A DNA stretch of 64,000 nt, taken from contig NZ_BAAAOH010000001.1 of the NCBI RefSeq assembly GCF_039530225.1, forward strand, positions 2,542,001 to 2,606,000, given 5' to 3'. Source of the DNA: Microbacterium pumilum (GTDB taxonomy: Bacteria > Actinomycetota > Actinomycetes > Actinomycetales > Microbacteriaceae). Each line of letters begins with the position of its first letter. Positions within the stretch are counted from its first letter, which is position 1. Both the position numbers and the translations under genes were made by a program. Shown here in pieces: positions 34,330 through 44,356 of the stretch. Below the pieces are notes generated by a model, which was not told where the DNA came from, did not search any database, and saw nothing but the letters and a program-made list of their open reading frames with translations.

Positions 34330-35784
34330 ATGACTATCGCAACGACCGCCCCGGCCACCAAGCAGGTCGCCATCAACGACATCGGATCTGCTGAGGACTT
34401 CCTGGCCGCGGTCGAGAAGACCCTGAAGTTCTTCAACGACGGAGACCTCATCGAAGGCACCGTCGTGAAGATCGACCGCGACGAGGTGCTCCTCGACGTC
34501 GGCTACAAGACCGAGGGTGTCATTCCCTCGCGCGAGCTTTCCATCAAGCACGACGTCGACCCCAACGAGGTCGTCAAGGTCGGCGACGCCGTCGAGGCGC
34601 TCGTTCTCCAGAAGGAGGACAAGGAAGGCCGCCTCATCCTCTCCAAGAAGCGTGCGCAGTACGAGCGCGCCTGGGGTGACGTCGAGAAGATCAAGGAGAC
34701 CGACGGTGTTGTCACCGGCTCCGTGATCGAGGTCGTCAAGGGTGGACTCATCGTCGACATCGGCCTCCGTGGCTTCCTGCCGGCATCGCTCATCGAGCTG
34801 CGCCGCGTCCGCGACCTCACGCCGTACCTCGGCCAGGAGATCGAGGCGAAGATCCTCGAGCTCGACAAGAACCGCAACAACGTCGTGCTCTCGCGCCGCG
34901 CCCTGCTCGAGCAGACGCAGTCCGAGTCGCGCACCACGTTCCTCAACAACCTGCACAAGGGCCAGGTCCGCAAGGGCACCGTCTCGTCGATCGTCAACTT
35001 CGGTGCGTTCGTCGACCTCGGCGGCGTCGACGGTCTCGTGCACGTCTCCGAGCTCTCGTGGAAGCACATCGAGCACGCGTCCGAGGTCGTCGAGGTGGGC
35101 CAGGAGGTCACCGTCGAGATCCTCGAAGTCGACCTCGACCGCGAGCGCGTCTCGCTGTCGCTCAAGGCGACGCAGGAGGACCCGTGGCAGGTCTTCGCCC
35201 GCACCCACGCCATCGGCCAGGTTGCTCCGGGCAAGGTCACCAAGCTCGTCCCGTTCGGTGCGTTCGTTCGCGTCGCAGACGGCATCGAGGGCCTCGTGCA
35301 CATCTCGGAGCTCTCGGGAAAGCACGTCGAGCTCGCCGAGCAGGTTGTCTCGGTCGGCGAAGAGGTCTTCGTCAAGATCATCGACATCGACCTCGAGCGT
35401 CGCCGCATCTCGCTGTCGCTCAAGCAGGCGAACGAGGCTGTGGACCCCTTCGGCACCGAGTTCGACCCGGCCCTGTACGGCATGGTCACCGAGTACGACG
35501 AGCACGGCGAGTACAAGTACCCCGAGGGCTTCGACCCCGAGGCCGGCACCTGGCTCGAGGGCTTCGACGCCCAGCGCGAGAAGTGGGAGCAGGAGTACGC
35601 CGCCGCCCAGGCTCGCTGGGAGGCCCACAAGGCCCAGGTCGCCAAGACCCTCGAGGCCGAGGCCGCCGCTCCCGCCGAGTCGGCGTCGAGCTCCAGCTCG
35701 TTCTCGTCCGACAGCACGTCGGGCGGAACCCTCGCGGACGACGAGGCGCTCGCCGCGCTGCGCGAGAAGCTCTCGAGCCGCTGA
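34330..35784 (+). CDS. rpsA: 30S ribosomal protein S1
   Basis: mRNA-binding ribosomal protein that helps initiation on structured or weak-leader mRNAs. 484 aa with four S1 RNA-binding repeats (about residues 35-105, 120-190, 208-278 and 293-363), e.g. KGTVSSIVNFGAFVDLG and HVSELSWKH. An acidic, Ala/Ser-rich C-terminal tail follows (about 400-484), typical of actinobacterial S1. ATG 34330 is chosen over the long upstream frame because S1 homology starts there. A strong hairpin terminator follows at 35835. Confidence 0.97.
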   Translation: MTIATTAPATKQVAINDIGSAEDFLAAVEKTLKFFNDGDLIEGTVVKIDRDEVLLDVGYKTEGVIPSRELSIKHDVDPNEVVKVGDAVEALVLQKEDKEGRLILSKKRAQYERAWGDVEKIKETDGVVTGSVIEVVKGGLIVDIGLRGFLPASLIELRRVRDLTPYLGQEIEAKILELDKNRNNVVLSRRALLEQTQSESRTTFLNNLHKGQVRKGTVSSIVNFGAFVDLGGVDGLVHVSELSWKHIEHASEVVEVGQEVTVEILEVDLDRERVSLSLKATQEDPWQVFARTHAIGQVAPGKVTKLVPFGAFVRVADGIEGLVHISELSGKHVELAEQVVSVGEEVFVKIIDIDLERRRISLSLKQANEAVDPFGTEFDPALYGMVTEYDEHGEYKYPEGFDPEAGTWLEGFDAQREKWEQEYAAAQARWEAHKAQVAKTLEAEAAAPAESASSSSSFSSDSTSGGTLADDEALAALREKLSSR

Positions 35785-35834
35785 GCAGTTCATCGGTGAT
35801 CGACTAGCGGGCAGCCGCTGATCGAGCCCGCACA

Positions 35835-35866
35835 GCAGGGCCGGAACCTTCGGGTTCCGGCCCTGC
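35835..35866 (+). terminator. rpsA terminator with TTCG tetraloop
   Basis: Perfect 14-bp stem (GCAGGGCCGGAACC, 35835-35848; complement 35853-35866) closed by TTCG, about 50 nt after the rpsA stop. Only TTCGT follows instead of a long T-tract. Confidence 0.8.
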
Positions 35867-35916
35867 TTCGTCTCCGGCGAACGGATGCCCCACCTCGCGC
35901 TGTCGGCGTCTCCGGG

Positions 35917-35922
35917 TACGCT
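35917..35922 (+). promoter_or_regulatory. Leaderless -10 box of the GIY-YIG gene
   Basis: TACGCT, 6 nt before GTG 35929. Confidence 0.5.
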
Positions 35923-35928
35923 CCCGAC

Positions 35929-36486
35929 GTGCCCACCTCGACTCGCTGTCTCGCGCCAGGCGACGGATGCCGGGGCGCCGTGCCCGCGGACGCCCCCCTC
36001 GCGCTCTGCGAGGGGCACCTGGCGGTGGCAGCAGACTGGGCGGGCCGGACATACGGCATCACCGACCTGCTGCCCGCGCCATGCCGCCTGTGCGGCTCCC
36101 GCCTGGGCATCCACCACCCCTCTGGGTGGATCTGCGCGGTGTGCGAGTGGCGACACGGCGAGGTGCCCGACGCCGACCTCGCACCACCGCGCGTCGATGT
36201 CGTCTACTACCTCCGGTACGGCGACCGCGTGAAGATCGGCACCACCGCGAATCCGCATCAGCGCTTCGCCGCGATCTGGCACGACGAAGTGATGGCGTTC
36301 GAGCGCGGTGACCGGATGCTGGAGCATCGGCGTCATGTGGAGTTCGATGCCGACCGCTACCCGGGCACCGAGTGGTTCCGGCTGTCCGAGTCGATCCGCA
36401 GCCACATCGGCGTTCTTGCGGCGGGCGTCGACGATCCCTGGCGACTGCACGCCCGCTGGATCAGCGAGGCCAACGCAGTCCGCTGA
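35929..36486 (+). CDS. Zinc-ribbon plus GIY-YIG (Mug113/T5orf172-like) protein
   Basis: 185 aa. Residues 1-80 carry two cysteine clusters (Cys at 7, 14 and 29, then CRLCGSRLG and CAVCEW) that look like zinc ribbons. Residues about 85-165 match the Mug113/T5orf172 branch of GIY-YIG nucleases: VVYYLRYGDRVKIGTT, then RFAAIWHDEV with the catalytic Arg, and a Glu in GTEWFRLSE. It may be a DNA-nicking enzyme or a catalytically changed DNA-binding protein; the role is unknown. Inserted between rpsA and a kinase gene. Confidence 0.8.
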   Translation: MPTSTRCLAPGDGCRGAVPADAPLALCEGHLAVAADWAGRTYGITDLLPAPCRLCGSRLGIHHPSGWICAVCEWRHGEVPDADLAPPRVDVVYYLRYGDRVKIGTTANPHQRFAAIWHDEVMAFERGDRMLEHRRHVEFDADRYPGTEWFRLSESIRSHIGVLAAGVDDPWRLHARWISEANAVR

Positions 36487-36511
36487 CGGCGCGGAGCGCG
36501 CCGGCATCCGT

Positions 36512-36517
36512 TAGCGT
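36512..36517 (+). promoter_or_regulatory. Leaderless -10 box of the histidine kinase gene
   Basis: TAGCGT, 6 nt before ATG 36524. Confidence 0.5.
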
Positions 36518-36523
36518 CACGGT

Positions 36524-38227
36524 ATGACCGTCGCAGCGCAGGGCGATCCGGACGCGGGTGAACCGCGCAGCAGCCGCGCGCGCGCGTCGCGGCGGCAGGC
36601 CGAGGTCGTCGATCACACACGCGAGCGAACCGCGATCCTGAACCAGCTGCTGCTGGGCTCCGTCGTGTTCGTGCTCGCCATGCTCGTCGCGATCGGCACC
36701 TTCAGTGGCAACCTCGTGCTGTTCTTCATCGGCGTCGTGGTCATCTTCGTGGTCACGGGAGCGACATTCGTCATCCCGTGGAACCGCATCGCCGCCGGCT
36801 GGGTCACGCTGGTGCCTGTGATCGACATCGTGGCCATCACGCTGATCCAGGTCTCGGCTCCGAGCACCGCACTGGGTCTGCTGTGGATCTTTCCGACAAT
36901 GTGGCTCGCATCGGGATTCGGTCTGATCGGTCTCACGGCGGTCATCGTCTCGATCGCCGGCATGACGACCATCCTGATGGCGCTGGGCGACCAGGACCTC
37001 AGCTACACGACCCTGCTGCTGCCGCTCGTGCTGTTCGCCGTCGCGGCCACGACCTACCTCAATGCGCGGCGCTCCGATGCGCAGCGCAGTCTTCTCGCCA
37101 AGCAGGCACTGCTGCTGGGGCGCGTGCTCGAGCGGACCCGAAGACAGGAGCAGGAGGTCACCGAGGTGCTCGACGCCGTCGACTTCGGCGTGATCCGCAT
37201 CGCGGCCGACGGGCAGGTCTCGGTCACGAACGAGGCGCACGGGCGCCTGCAGCAGACGAGGAGGGCGGATGACGCGGATGCCGAGGCCCCGGCCTTCCGC
37301 GATGACGGGGTGACGCGCCTGCCCCCCGATGAGCTGCCACTCGAGCGTGCCCTGCGCGGCGAGGCGTTCGATGCCGAGGTGGTGTGGTTCGGCGAAGAGC
37401 CCGGACCTCGACAGGCGCTGAGCATCAGTGCCCGGCGCCTCACCGACTCCGCCGGCGAGGACGCGGGCGCCGTCGTCATCTCGCGCGATGTGACGACCGA
37501 ACTGGACGCGCTGCGCGCACGGGACGAGCTCGTCGCCTCGGTCTCCCACGAGCTGCGCACCCCGCTCACGTCGATCCTGGGATACCTCGATCTCGCGATC
37601 GAGGAGCCCGACATCCCCGATCATGTGCGCTCGAATCTCGACGTCGCCGAGCGGAACGCCGAACGGCTGCTGCGGATCGTCGCCGACATCCTCGCCGCAT
37701 CGAGTTCGTCGTCCTCGTCGGTCGAGGCGTCCATGCATCTGATCGACTTCGACGCCCGTGACATCGTGCGCGCCGCCGCCGAGGCACTGCTGCCTCGCGC
37801 GTCGGACCGTGCAATCGTGATCGACATGTCGGGCCTCGAGGCGGCACCGGTCTCGGCCGATCCGATGCGGCTCAGGCAGGTCGTCGACAATCTGCTGTCG
37901 AACGCCATCACCTACAACCGCGACGGGGGAACCGTGTTCCTCGGCACGACGAGCGACGGGACGTCGAGCTGGGTGCTGGTGCGCGACACCGGCATCGGCA
38001 TCAGCGAGGCGGACCGGTCGCGACTGTTCCAGCGGTACTACCAGGCGGGCGCGCCGCGCCGCACCGGAACGGGGCTGGGCCTCGCGATCACGAGGGACAT
38101 CGTGCGCGCGCACGGCGGCGACCTCGCCCTGCACAGCACGCCGGGTGCGGGCTCCACGTTCATCGTCAAGCTGCCGGCCCCGGCGCCGCTCGCCGAACGC
38201 TCCACCGAGGAAGGGACCCCACCGTGA
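36524..38227 (+). CDS. Sensor histidine kinase with PAS-like region
   Basis: 567 aa membrane sensor. Six or so helices (about 45-185) are followed by a coiled linker and a PAS-like domain (about 210-330, DAVDFGVIRIAADGQVSVTN). The phospho-acceptor His342 is in SVSHELRTPLTSILGY. A serine run (ILAASSSSSSSVE) lies after the dimerisation helices, then the ATPase with LRQVVDNLLSNAITYN, DTGIGI and GTGLGLAI. Its stop overlaps the next gene start as GTGA. The convergent OmpR-type regulator downstream is the likely partner. Confidence 0.93.
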   Translation: MTVAAQGDPDAGEPRSSRARASRRQAEVVDHTRERTAILNQLLLGSVVFVLAMLVAIGTFSGNLVLFFIGVVVIFVVTGATFVIPWNRIAAGWVTLVPVIDIVAITLIQVSAPSTALGLLWIFPTMWLASGFGLIGLTAVIVSIAGMTTILMALGDQDLSYTTLLLPLVLFAVAATTYLNARRSDAQRSLLAKQALLLGRVLERTRRQEQEVTEVLDAVDFGVIRIAADGQVSVTNEAHGRLQQTRRADDADAEAPAFRDDGVTRLPPDELPLERALRGEAFDAEVVWFGEEPGPRQALSISARRLTDSAGEDAGAVVISRDVTTELDALRARDELVASVSHELRTPLTSILGYLDLAIEEPDIPDHVRSNLDVAERNAERLLRIVADILAASSSSSSSVEASMHLIDFDARDIVRAAAEALLPRASDRAIVIDMSGLEAAPVSADPMRLRQVVDNLLSNAITYNRDGGTVFLGTTSDGTSSWVLVRDTGIGISEADRSRLFQRYYQAGAPRRTGTGLGLAITRDIVRAHGGDLALHSTPGAGSTFIVKLPAPAPLAERSTEEGTPP

Positions 38228-39390
38228 CACTCGACCTCATGAGCGTGCTCGTCATGACCACGCTCGTCGTCAACGTCTGCGGCATCCTGTTCATCGTCGA
38301 GACCCTGCTGCGCCGAGACGAAGGGGCGGGCAATGTGTGGGCGCTCGCGTTCCTCGCGGGCATGCTCACGACCCTCGCCTACGCCCTGTGGGCGCAGACG
38401 CCCGATGCCTGGTGGGCGATCGCCGTCGGGAACGCCGCATTCGTGGCGAGCACCGGATGCATGTGGCTCGGATGCCGCCGATTCAACGGCCGGCGGACGG
38501 GATGGGGCACAGCACTGGTGGCGGCAGCAGTGCTGGTCGCCGGGGGAGCGGTCGCCATCGCCGGGCCGGAGGGCGGCGACTGGGCAGGAGCACTCGGGAT
38601 GTTCATCCCGCTGATCGCCTTCGCCGCAGCCGGGTGCATCGAGTGCCTCCGGGGTGAGCTGCAGGAATCCCGCACGGCGTGGGTCCTCGCCGCGGTCCTC
38701 GGGCTGCAGGCCCTCTTCTACGTGTCGCGGACGACCGCGTTCATCGCATCGGGCCCCGACAGCGACCTCTTCCTGAGTGCGTTCGGCATGGTGAGCACAG
38801 GTTTCCTCACCGTGACGCTGACGATCGTCGCGGTCGTCGTCACCTCTGTTCTGCGTGCCACCAGAGCGCCCATGCGAGGATCCCTGCTTTCGCGGGCCCC
38901 GGGAGCCACCCATGAGGGAATCGTCGTCGAGGGTGTGTTCGCCGACGAGCTGCGCGATCTGTGCGAGCGGGCGACGTGGCGATCCGAGCTCGTGTCCGTC
39001 ATCGCCGTGCGGGTCGAAGACCTCGAGCAGATCTCGACGGCGTTCGGCACCGAAGTCGCGCGCACGGTGACCGAGACATGGCGCACCGGAGTGCGGCGGT
39101 ACGCGCCCTCGAACGCACTGGTGGCGGACGACGGGCCCATGGGTCTTCTGGTGAGCGTCCTCGTGGAGTCGCCCATCCACGCGCGCCGCGTCGCCGGCGT
39201 CATCTACCGCGGGCTGTTCGAGGATCTCGGCCGGGTGGGCGGGGGAGTGATCCCGGTCGTCGGAGTCGGCGTGGCGCTGAGCGACGCATCCGGATACGAC
39301 TCGGAAGCCCTCATGCGCGTCGCACGTGAAGCTGCGACGCGAGCGGCGACGAGCGTCGAGACATCAGTGCTCGTCGGACACGACGAGTAG
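38224..39390 (+). CDS. Seven-helix membrane protein with degenerate GGDEF-like domain
   Basis: 388 aa. Residues 1-225 hold about seven membrane helices. Residues about 240-380 have the strand/helix order of a GGDEF domain (LVSVIAVRVEDLEQISTAFG, then a late VGVGVALSDASGYDSEALMRVAREA). Where GGDEF should be the sequence reads ADDGPMG, so it is unlikely to make cyclic di-GMP and may be a sensor or nucleotide-binding partner. GTG start overlaps the kinase stop, a tight two-gene unit. The assignment is inferred from pattern; the fold should be confirmed. Confidence 0.7.
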   Translation: MTLDLMSVLVMTTLVVNVCGILFIVETLLRRDEGAGNVWALAFLAGMLTTLAYALWAQTPDAWWAIAVGNAAFVASTGCMWLGCRRFNGRRTGWGTALVAAAVLVAGGAVAIAGPEGGDWAGALGMFIPLIAFAAAGCIECLRGELQESRTAWVLAAVLGLQALFYVSRTTAFIASGPDSDLFLSAFGMVSTGFLTVTLTIVAVVVTSVLRATRAPMRGSLLSRAPGATHEGIVVEGVFADELRDLCERATWRSELVSVIAVRVEDLEQISTAFGTEVARTVTETWRTGVRRYAPSNALVADDGPMGLLVSVLVESPIHARRVAGVIYRGLFEDLGRVGGGVIPVVGVGVALSDASGYDSEALMRVAREAATRAATSVETSVLVGHDE

Positions 39391-39412
39391 CGGCATCCCC
39401 TCGCCGAGCGGC

Positions 39413-40261
39413 TCAGGAGGCGGTCAGTCGGTAGCCGACCCCGCGAACGGTTTCGATCCAGCGCGGGTTCGCCGGCGACTCGCCCAGTTTGCGCCTCAGG
39501 TTGGCGACGTGCACCTCGATCGCCCGGGCATCGCTGTCGCTCACGTAGTCGTAGCCGGTGTACTGCTCGCCGCGGAGCATCAGCGCGAGGTCGGACTTTC
39601 CGCGGACGCGGCGTCCTGCGACGAGGAGGTCGGCCAGGATGTCGAACTCGCTGCGGGTGAGCTCGACATTCGCACCGTCGACCGTCACGATGCGCATGTC
39701 GGGGTGCAGTCGCACTCCCTGGTGCTCCAGCCAGCCGATCGGCGCGGATCCGCCGTCGTCCGCAGCGGGCTCGGCTGACGCGGCGATGTGGTGCCGCGGG
39801 CGTCGGAGCATCGCGTCGATGCGGGCACGCAGCTCTCTCGGGCGGAAGGGCTTCGCGACATAGTCGTCGGCGCCCGCCTCGAGGCCCTGCAGAGCGTCGA
39901 TCTCCTCGGTGCGAGCGCTCAGCATGACGATGTAGGTCGTGCTCACCGCGCGGATCTGCTTGGCGGTCTCGAACCCGTCCATGCCGGGCATGTTGACGTC
40001 GAGCGTCGTGACGAGTGGCTGGTGCTCTCGCACCAGCGCGAGGCCTTCGGTGCCGTTGGCTGCGGCGTGCACGCCGAACCCGGCCTGCGACAGGATGGCG
40101 GACAGGAGAGACCTGATGTCTTCCTCGTCCTCGATCACGACCGCTACGCGAGATTCATTCACCGATGCGCTTTCCGGCGCCGGCGAGTCGAACGCCGGAA
40201 CCTGGACGTCGGTCAGGATATCCCAGAAGGCGGTCTCAAGGGCACGGCGGGTGTCGGCCAC
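39413..40261 (-). CDS. OmpR/PhoB-family response regulator with N-terminal extension
   Basis: 282 aa. Residues 1-33 are an unusual extension (MADTRRALETAFWDILTDVQ and on). The receiver (about 38-155) has IEDEEDIRS, phospho-acceptor Asp in TLDVNMPGMDG and Lys in YVAKPFRPREL. A winged helix at about 185-280 follows: LTRSEFDILADLLV, IEVHVANLRRKLGE and VRGVGYRL. GTG 40261 is on the base after the stop of the small upstream gene, which favours this start; GTG 40162 would give the standard shorter protein. It is convergent with the kinase/membrane gene pair. Confidence 0.93.
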   Translation of the reverse strand: MADTRRALETAFWDILTDVQVPAFDSPAPESASVNESRVAVVIEDEEDIRSLLSAILSQAGFGVHAAANGTEGLALVREHQPLVTTLDVNMPGMDGFETAKQIRAVSTTYIVMLSARTEEIDALQGLEAGADDYVAKPFRPRELRARIDAMLRRPRHHIAASAEPAADDGGSAPIGWLEHQGVRLHPDMRIVTVDGANVELTRSEFDILADLLVAGRRVRGKSDLALMLRGEQYTGYDYVSDSDARAIEVHVANLRRKLGESPANPRWIETVRGVGYRLTAS

Positions 40262-40573
40262 TCAGACCCCGATGCCGGCGGAGCGACCACGTCGCCTGCC
40301 CATTCGCGCCGATCCGGCCTGGCGGCGGCCCGAGCTCCCCAGAGGCATCGGGCCGCGCGCCAAGCCGGAGCGAGCGACTTCGCGGGGCGCAGGATCGGTC
40401 ATCCTCTTCGCGCGCCCGCGCATTTCCCGTGGACGGTGAGAAGTGGCGATCGTCCCCCCGATCGCCACCTCACCGACACGGAAACGGATCGCTCCACCGC
40501 GCCTGGTGGCGCGGTGGCACGAGCAGGGAGCGCAGCGGGCACCCGACGTCGCGCAGTGGCGGCACCGAGTCAT
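40262..40573 (-). CDS. Small Cys-rich, Arg-rich protein (uncharacterised)
   Basis: 103 aa, no family recognised. The first 20 residues hold five Cys and two His (MTRCRHCATSGARCAPCSCH), enough for a zinc site. A short beta-like stretch (GAIRFRVGEVAIGG) and a strongly basic C-terminal half (RGRAKRM, GRRRGRSAG) follow. GGGGAGG lies 7 nt before the ATG, the best ribosome site in this region. Its stop abuts the response-regulator start, so the two are probably co-translated. The codon third-position GC is a little lower than neighbours. It could still be a chance frame. Confidence 0.5.
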   Translation of the reverse strand: MTRCRHCATSGARCAPCSCHRATRRGGAIRFRVGEVAIGGTIATSHRPREMRGRAKRMTDPAPREVARSGLARGPMPLGSSGRRQAGSARMGRRRGRSAGIGV

Positions 40574-40629
40574 CGCTTTTCCTCCCCAGGACCCTGCTGT
40601 ACGGATCCGTCTCTTTCGGGTTACGCACG

Positions 40630-40635
40630 ACGTTA
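40630..40635 (-). promoter_or_regulatory. -10 box of the small-gene/response-regulator operon
   Basis: TAACGT on the minus strand. It gives a leader of about 50 nt with the GGGGAGG ribosome site, and lies 9 nt downstream of the direct repeats at 40645-40672. Confidence 0.45.
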
Positions 40636-40644
40636 GCCGCGGCT

Positions 40645-40672
40645 GCTCATGCCACGCTCAGGTCCCGCTCAG
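40645..40672 (-). promoter_or_regulatory. Triple 11-bp-spaced direct repeat, candidate OmpR-family site
   Basis: Minus-strand hexamers CTGAGC, CTGAGC and ATGAGC recur at exact 11-bp steps (plus positions 40667-40672, 40656-40661 and 40645-40650). The first two are part of a longer G-A/T-CCTGAGC unit. This covers the -35 region of the operon that encodes the OmpR-type regulator, so autoregulation is likely. Confidence 0.6.
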
Positions 40673-40747
40673 GACAGTCCAAAGGTTCGGCCGGAGGCGA
40701 TCGACCCGTGCGATGTCGTCGAGCTCGGGGCGTGGCATCCTCGTTGC

Positions 40748-41368
40748 ATGCCCCTCGTTGCACTCACCGGCGGCATCGCGTCGGGAAAATCCACCATCGC
40801 CCGCAGACTCGCCGAGCACGGTGCCGTGATCGTCGACGCCGACCAGATCGTGCGCGACGTGCAGCAGCCGGATTCGCCCGTGCTGGCCGCGATCAGGACC
40901 GAGTTCGGCGACGGGATGCTGCGCCCCGACGGTTCGCTGGATCGAGCCGCGCTGGGTGGCAGGGTCTTCGGCGACGCCGATGCGGTGGCGCGACTCAACG
41001 CGATCGTGCATCCCGCGGTGCGTGCGGAATCGGCGCGGCGCTTCGCCCAGGCGTTCGCCGCCGACCCGGCCGCCGTGGTGGTCTACGACGTGCCCCTTCT
41101 CGTGGAGGCCCGCGTCGACGACCCCTGGCAGCTCATCATCGTCGCCTACGCCCCCGAGGACGTGCGGCGGCGGCGACTCGTCGACCTGAGGGGCATGAGT
41201 GAGGCGGCCGCGGCCGCCCGGCTGTCGTCGCAGGTGCCGGATGAGGCTCGCCTGGCGATCGCCGACGTCGTGATCGACACGGCAGGTTCCCTCGACGACA
41301 CCGAACGACAGGTCGACGAGCTGTGGCAGGGACTGGCAGAGCGGATTGCGGCACGCGCCGCCGGCTGA
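40748..41368 (+). CDS. coaE: Dephospho-CoA kinase
   Basis: Last step of coenzyme A synthesis: phosphorylates the 3'-hydroxyl of dephospho-CoA. 206 aa with Walker A loop LTGGIASGKSTIARRL at the start, the DADQIVRDV segment and a lid with VYDVPLLVEA and RRRRLVDLRG. The ATG at 40748 gives the family N-terminus; the upstream in-frame extension has no homology. CATCCT lies 6 nt before the ATG. Actinobacterial CoaE sometimes has a C-terminal GrpB extension; this one does not. Confidence 0.96.
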   Translation: MPLVALTGGIASGKSTIARRLAEHGAVIVDADQIVRDVQQPDSPVLAAIRTEFGDGMLRPDGSLDRAALGGRVFGDADAVARLNAIVHPAVRAESARRFAQAFAADPAAVVVYDVPLLVEARVDDPWQLIIVAYAPEDVRRRRLVDLRGMSEAAAAARLSSQVPDEARLAIADVVIDTAGSLDDTERQVDELWQGLAERIAARAAG

Positions 41369-41449
41369 GGCGTTCCGTGACCGCAGCAGGTCTGCCGCTC
41401 GTAGGGCGCTCGGGCATACGCTGGGACCACCCAATTCGGAGGTGCGTCC

Positions 41450-42091
41450 ATGAGTTTTCTCTCGAGGTTCCGTCGACATGGAACGCCCGACGCCGCGCTC
41501 ACCGAAGAGGAGAGCATCGCTCGCTACGTCTACCTGCTCAACACGCTGCCCCCGTCGGTGATCGAGAGCGCCCACGCGAAGGCCTTCCAAGATGTGCCTC
41601 CCGAGCGCCGGCGTGAGATGTTCGACCAGCTCAAGCCCTTCATGTCCGAGACCGAGAAGGACGCGGCATCCGACGACCCGACGGTCTTGGCGCGTTTGAT
41701 CCGGCGGGCGGAGGAGCGACGCGCCGAGCGTGCGGCGAGCAACGGCGCGACGGCGTCGGGCGAGCCGGACGACGGGCGCGACTCGGTCGACCCGCGGACG
41801 ATGATGCAGAACACCGGCGTCATGACGCTGGTGGCCTATCAGTTCCTGCTCTCGAGCTCGGTCTCCTCGTACTTCGTCTACGGAGCCGGATCTCTCGAGC
41901 TCGCGGATCAGCCCGACTGGGTGGCGCAGACCTATGATCCCGCCCCGGGAGTCGACCCCACCGGCGCCGGTGCAGACCAGTACGGCGCCGGCGGGTTCGA
42001 CGGCGGCAGCGGGTTCGACGGTGGCGGGTTCGGCGGCGGCTTCGACGGGGCAGGATTCGGCGGCGGCGGGTTCGACGGCGCCGGCGGCTGA
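41450..42091 (+). CDS. Hypothetical protein with glycine-rich GGFDG tail
   Basis: 213 aa, no named family. An N-terminal helical domain (about 10-100) includes LTEEESIARYVYLLNTLPPSV and PERRREMFDQLKPFM. A hydrophobic stretch follows (about 124-145, TLVAYQFLLSSSVSSYFVYG), and the last 40 residues repeat GFDGG/GFGGG units. GGAGG precedes the ATG. The repetitive tail may be a flexible or surface-exposed linker. It lies in the conserved coaE-uvrB interval. Confidence 0.78.
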   Translation: MSFLSRFRRHGTPDAALTEEESIARYVYLLNTLPPSVIESAHAKAFQDVPPERRREMFDQLKPFMSETEKDAASDDPTVLARLIRRAEERRAERAASNGATASGEPDDGRDSVDPRTMMQNTGVMTLVAYQFLLSSSVSSYFVYGAGSLELADQPDWVAQTYDPAPGVDPTGAGADQYGAGGFDGGSGFDGGGFGGGFDGAGFGGGGFDGAGG

Positions 42092-42155
42092 GCGACGCGA
42101 CCGGATGGCGGCATCCGCCGCTCGCGAACATCGCCGCCGTGTCGGTGGCGCCGCC

Positions 42156-42161
42156 TACCCT
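42156..42161 (+). promoter_or_regulatory. Leaderless -10 box of uvrB
   Basis: TACCCT, 6 nt before GTG 42168. I see no LexA (SOS) box GAACNNNNGTTC close by. Confidence 0.5.
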
Positions 42162-42167
42162 GGATAG

Positions 42168-44249
<2,082 letters not shown>

Positions 44250-44356
44250 CGCGGTCACGCATCGCGTGAATCCAGCGCTGTACCGCGGACGGCGCGCAGA
44301 GTAGCCTTTCGCCAGCCTCATCCTCGCCCCATCGACCCGACGGGGGGTGCGCACCG

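Noticed and set aside
34270..36507. 745-codon minus-strand frame opposite rpsA and the GIY-YIG gene
   Set aside because: Shadow of the strongly biased rpsA codons; no domains and no promoter.
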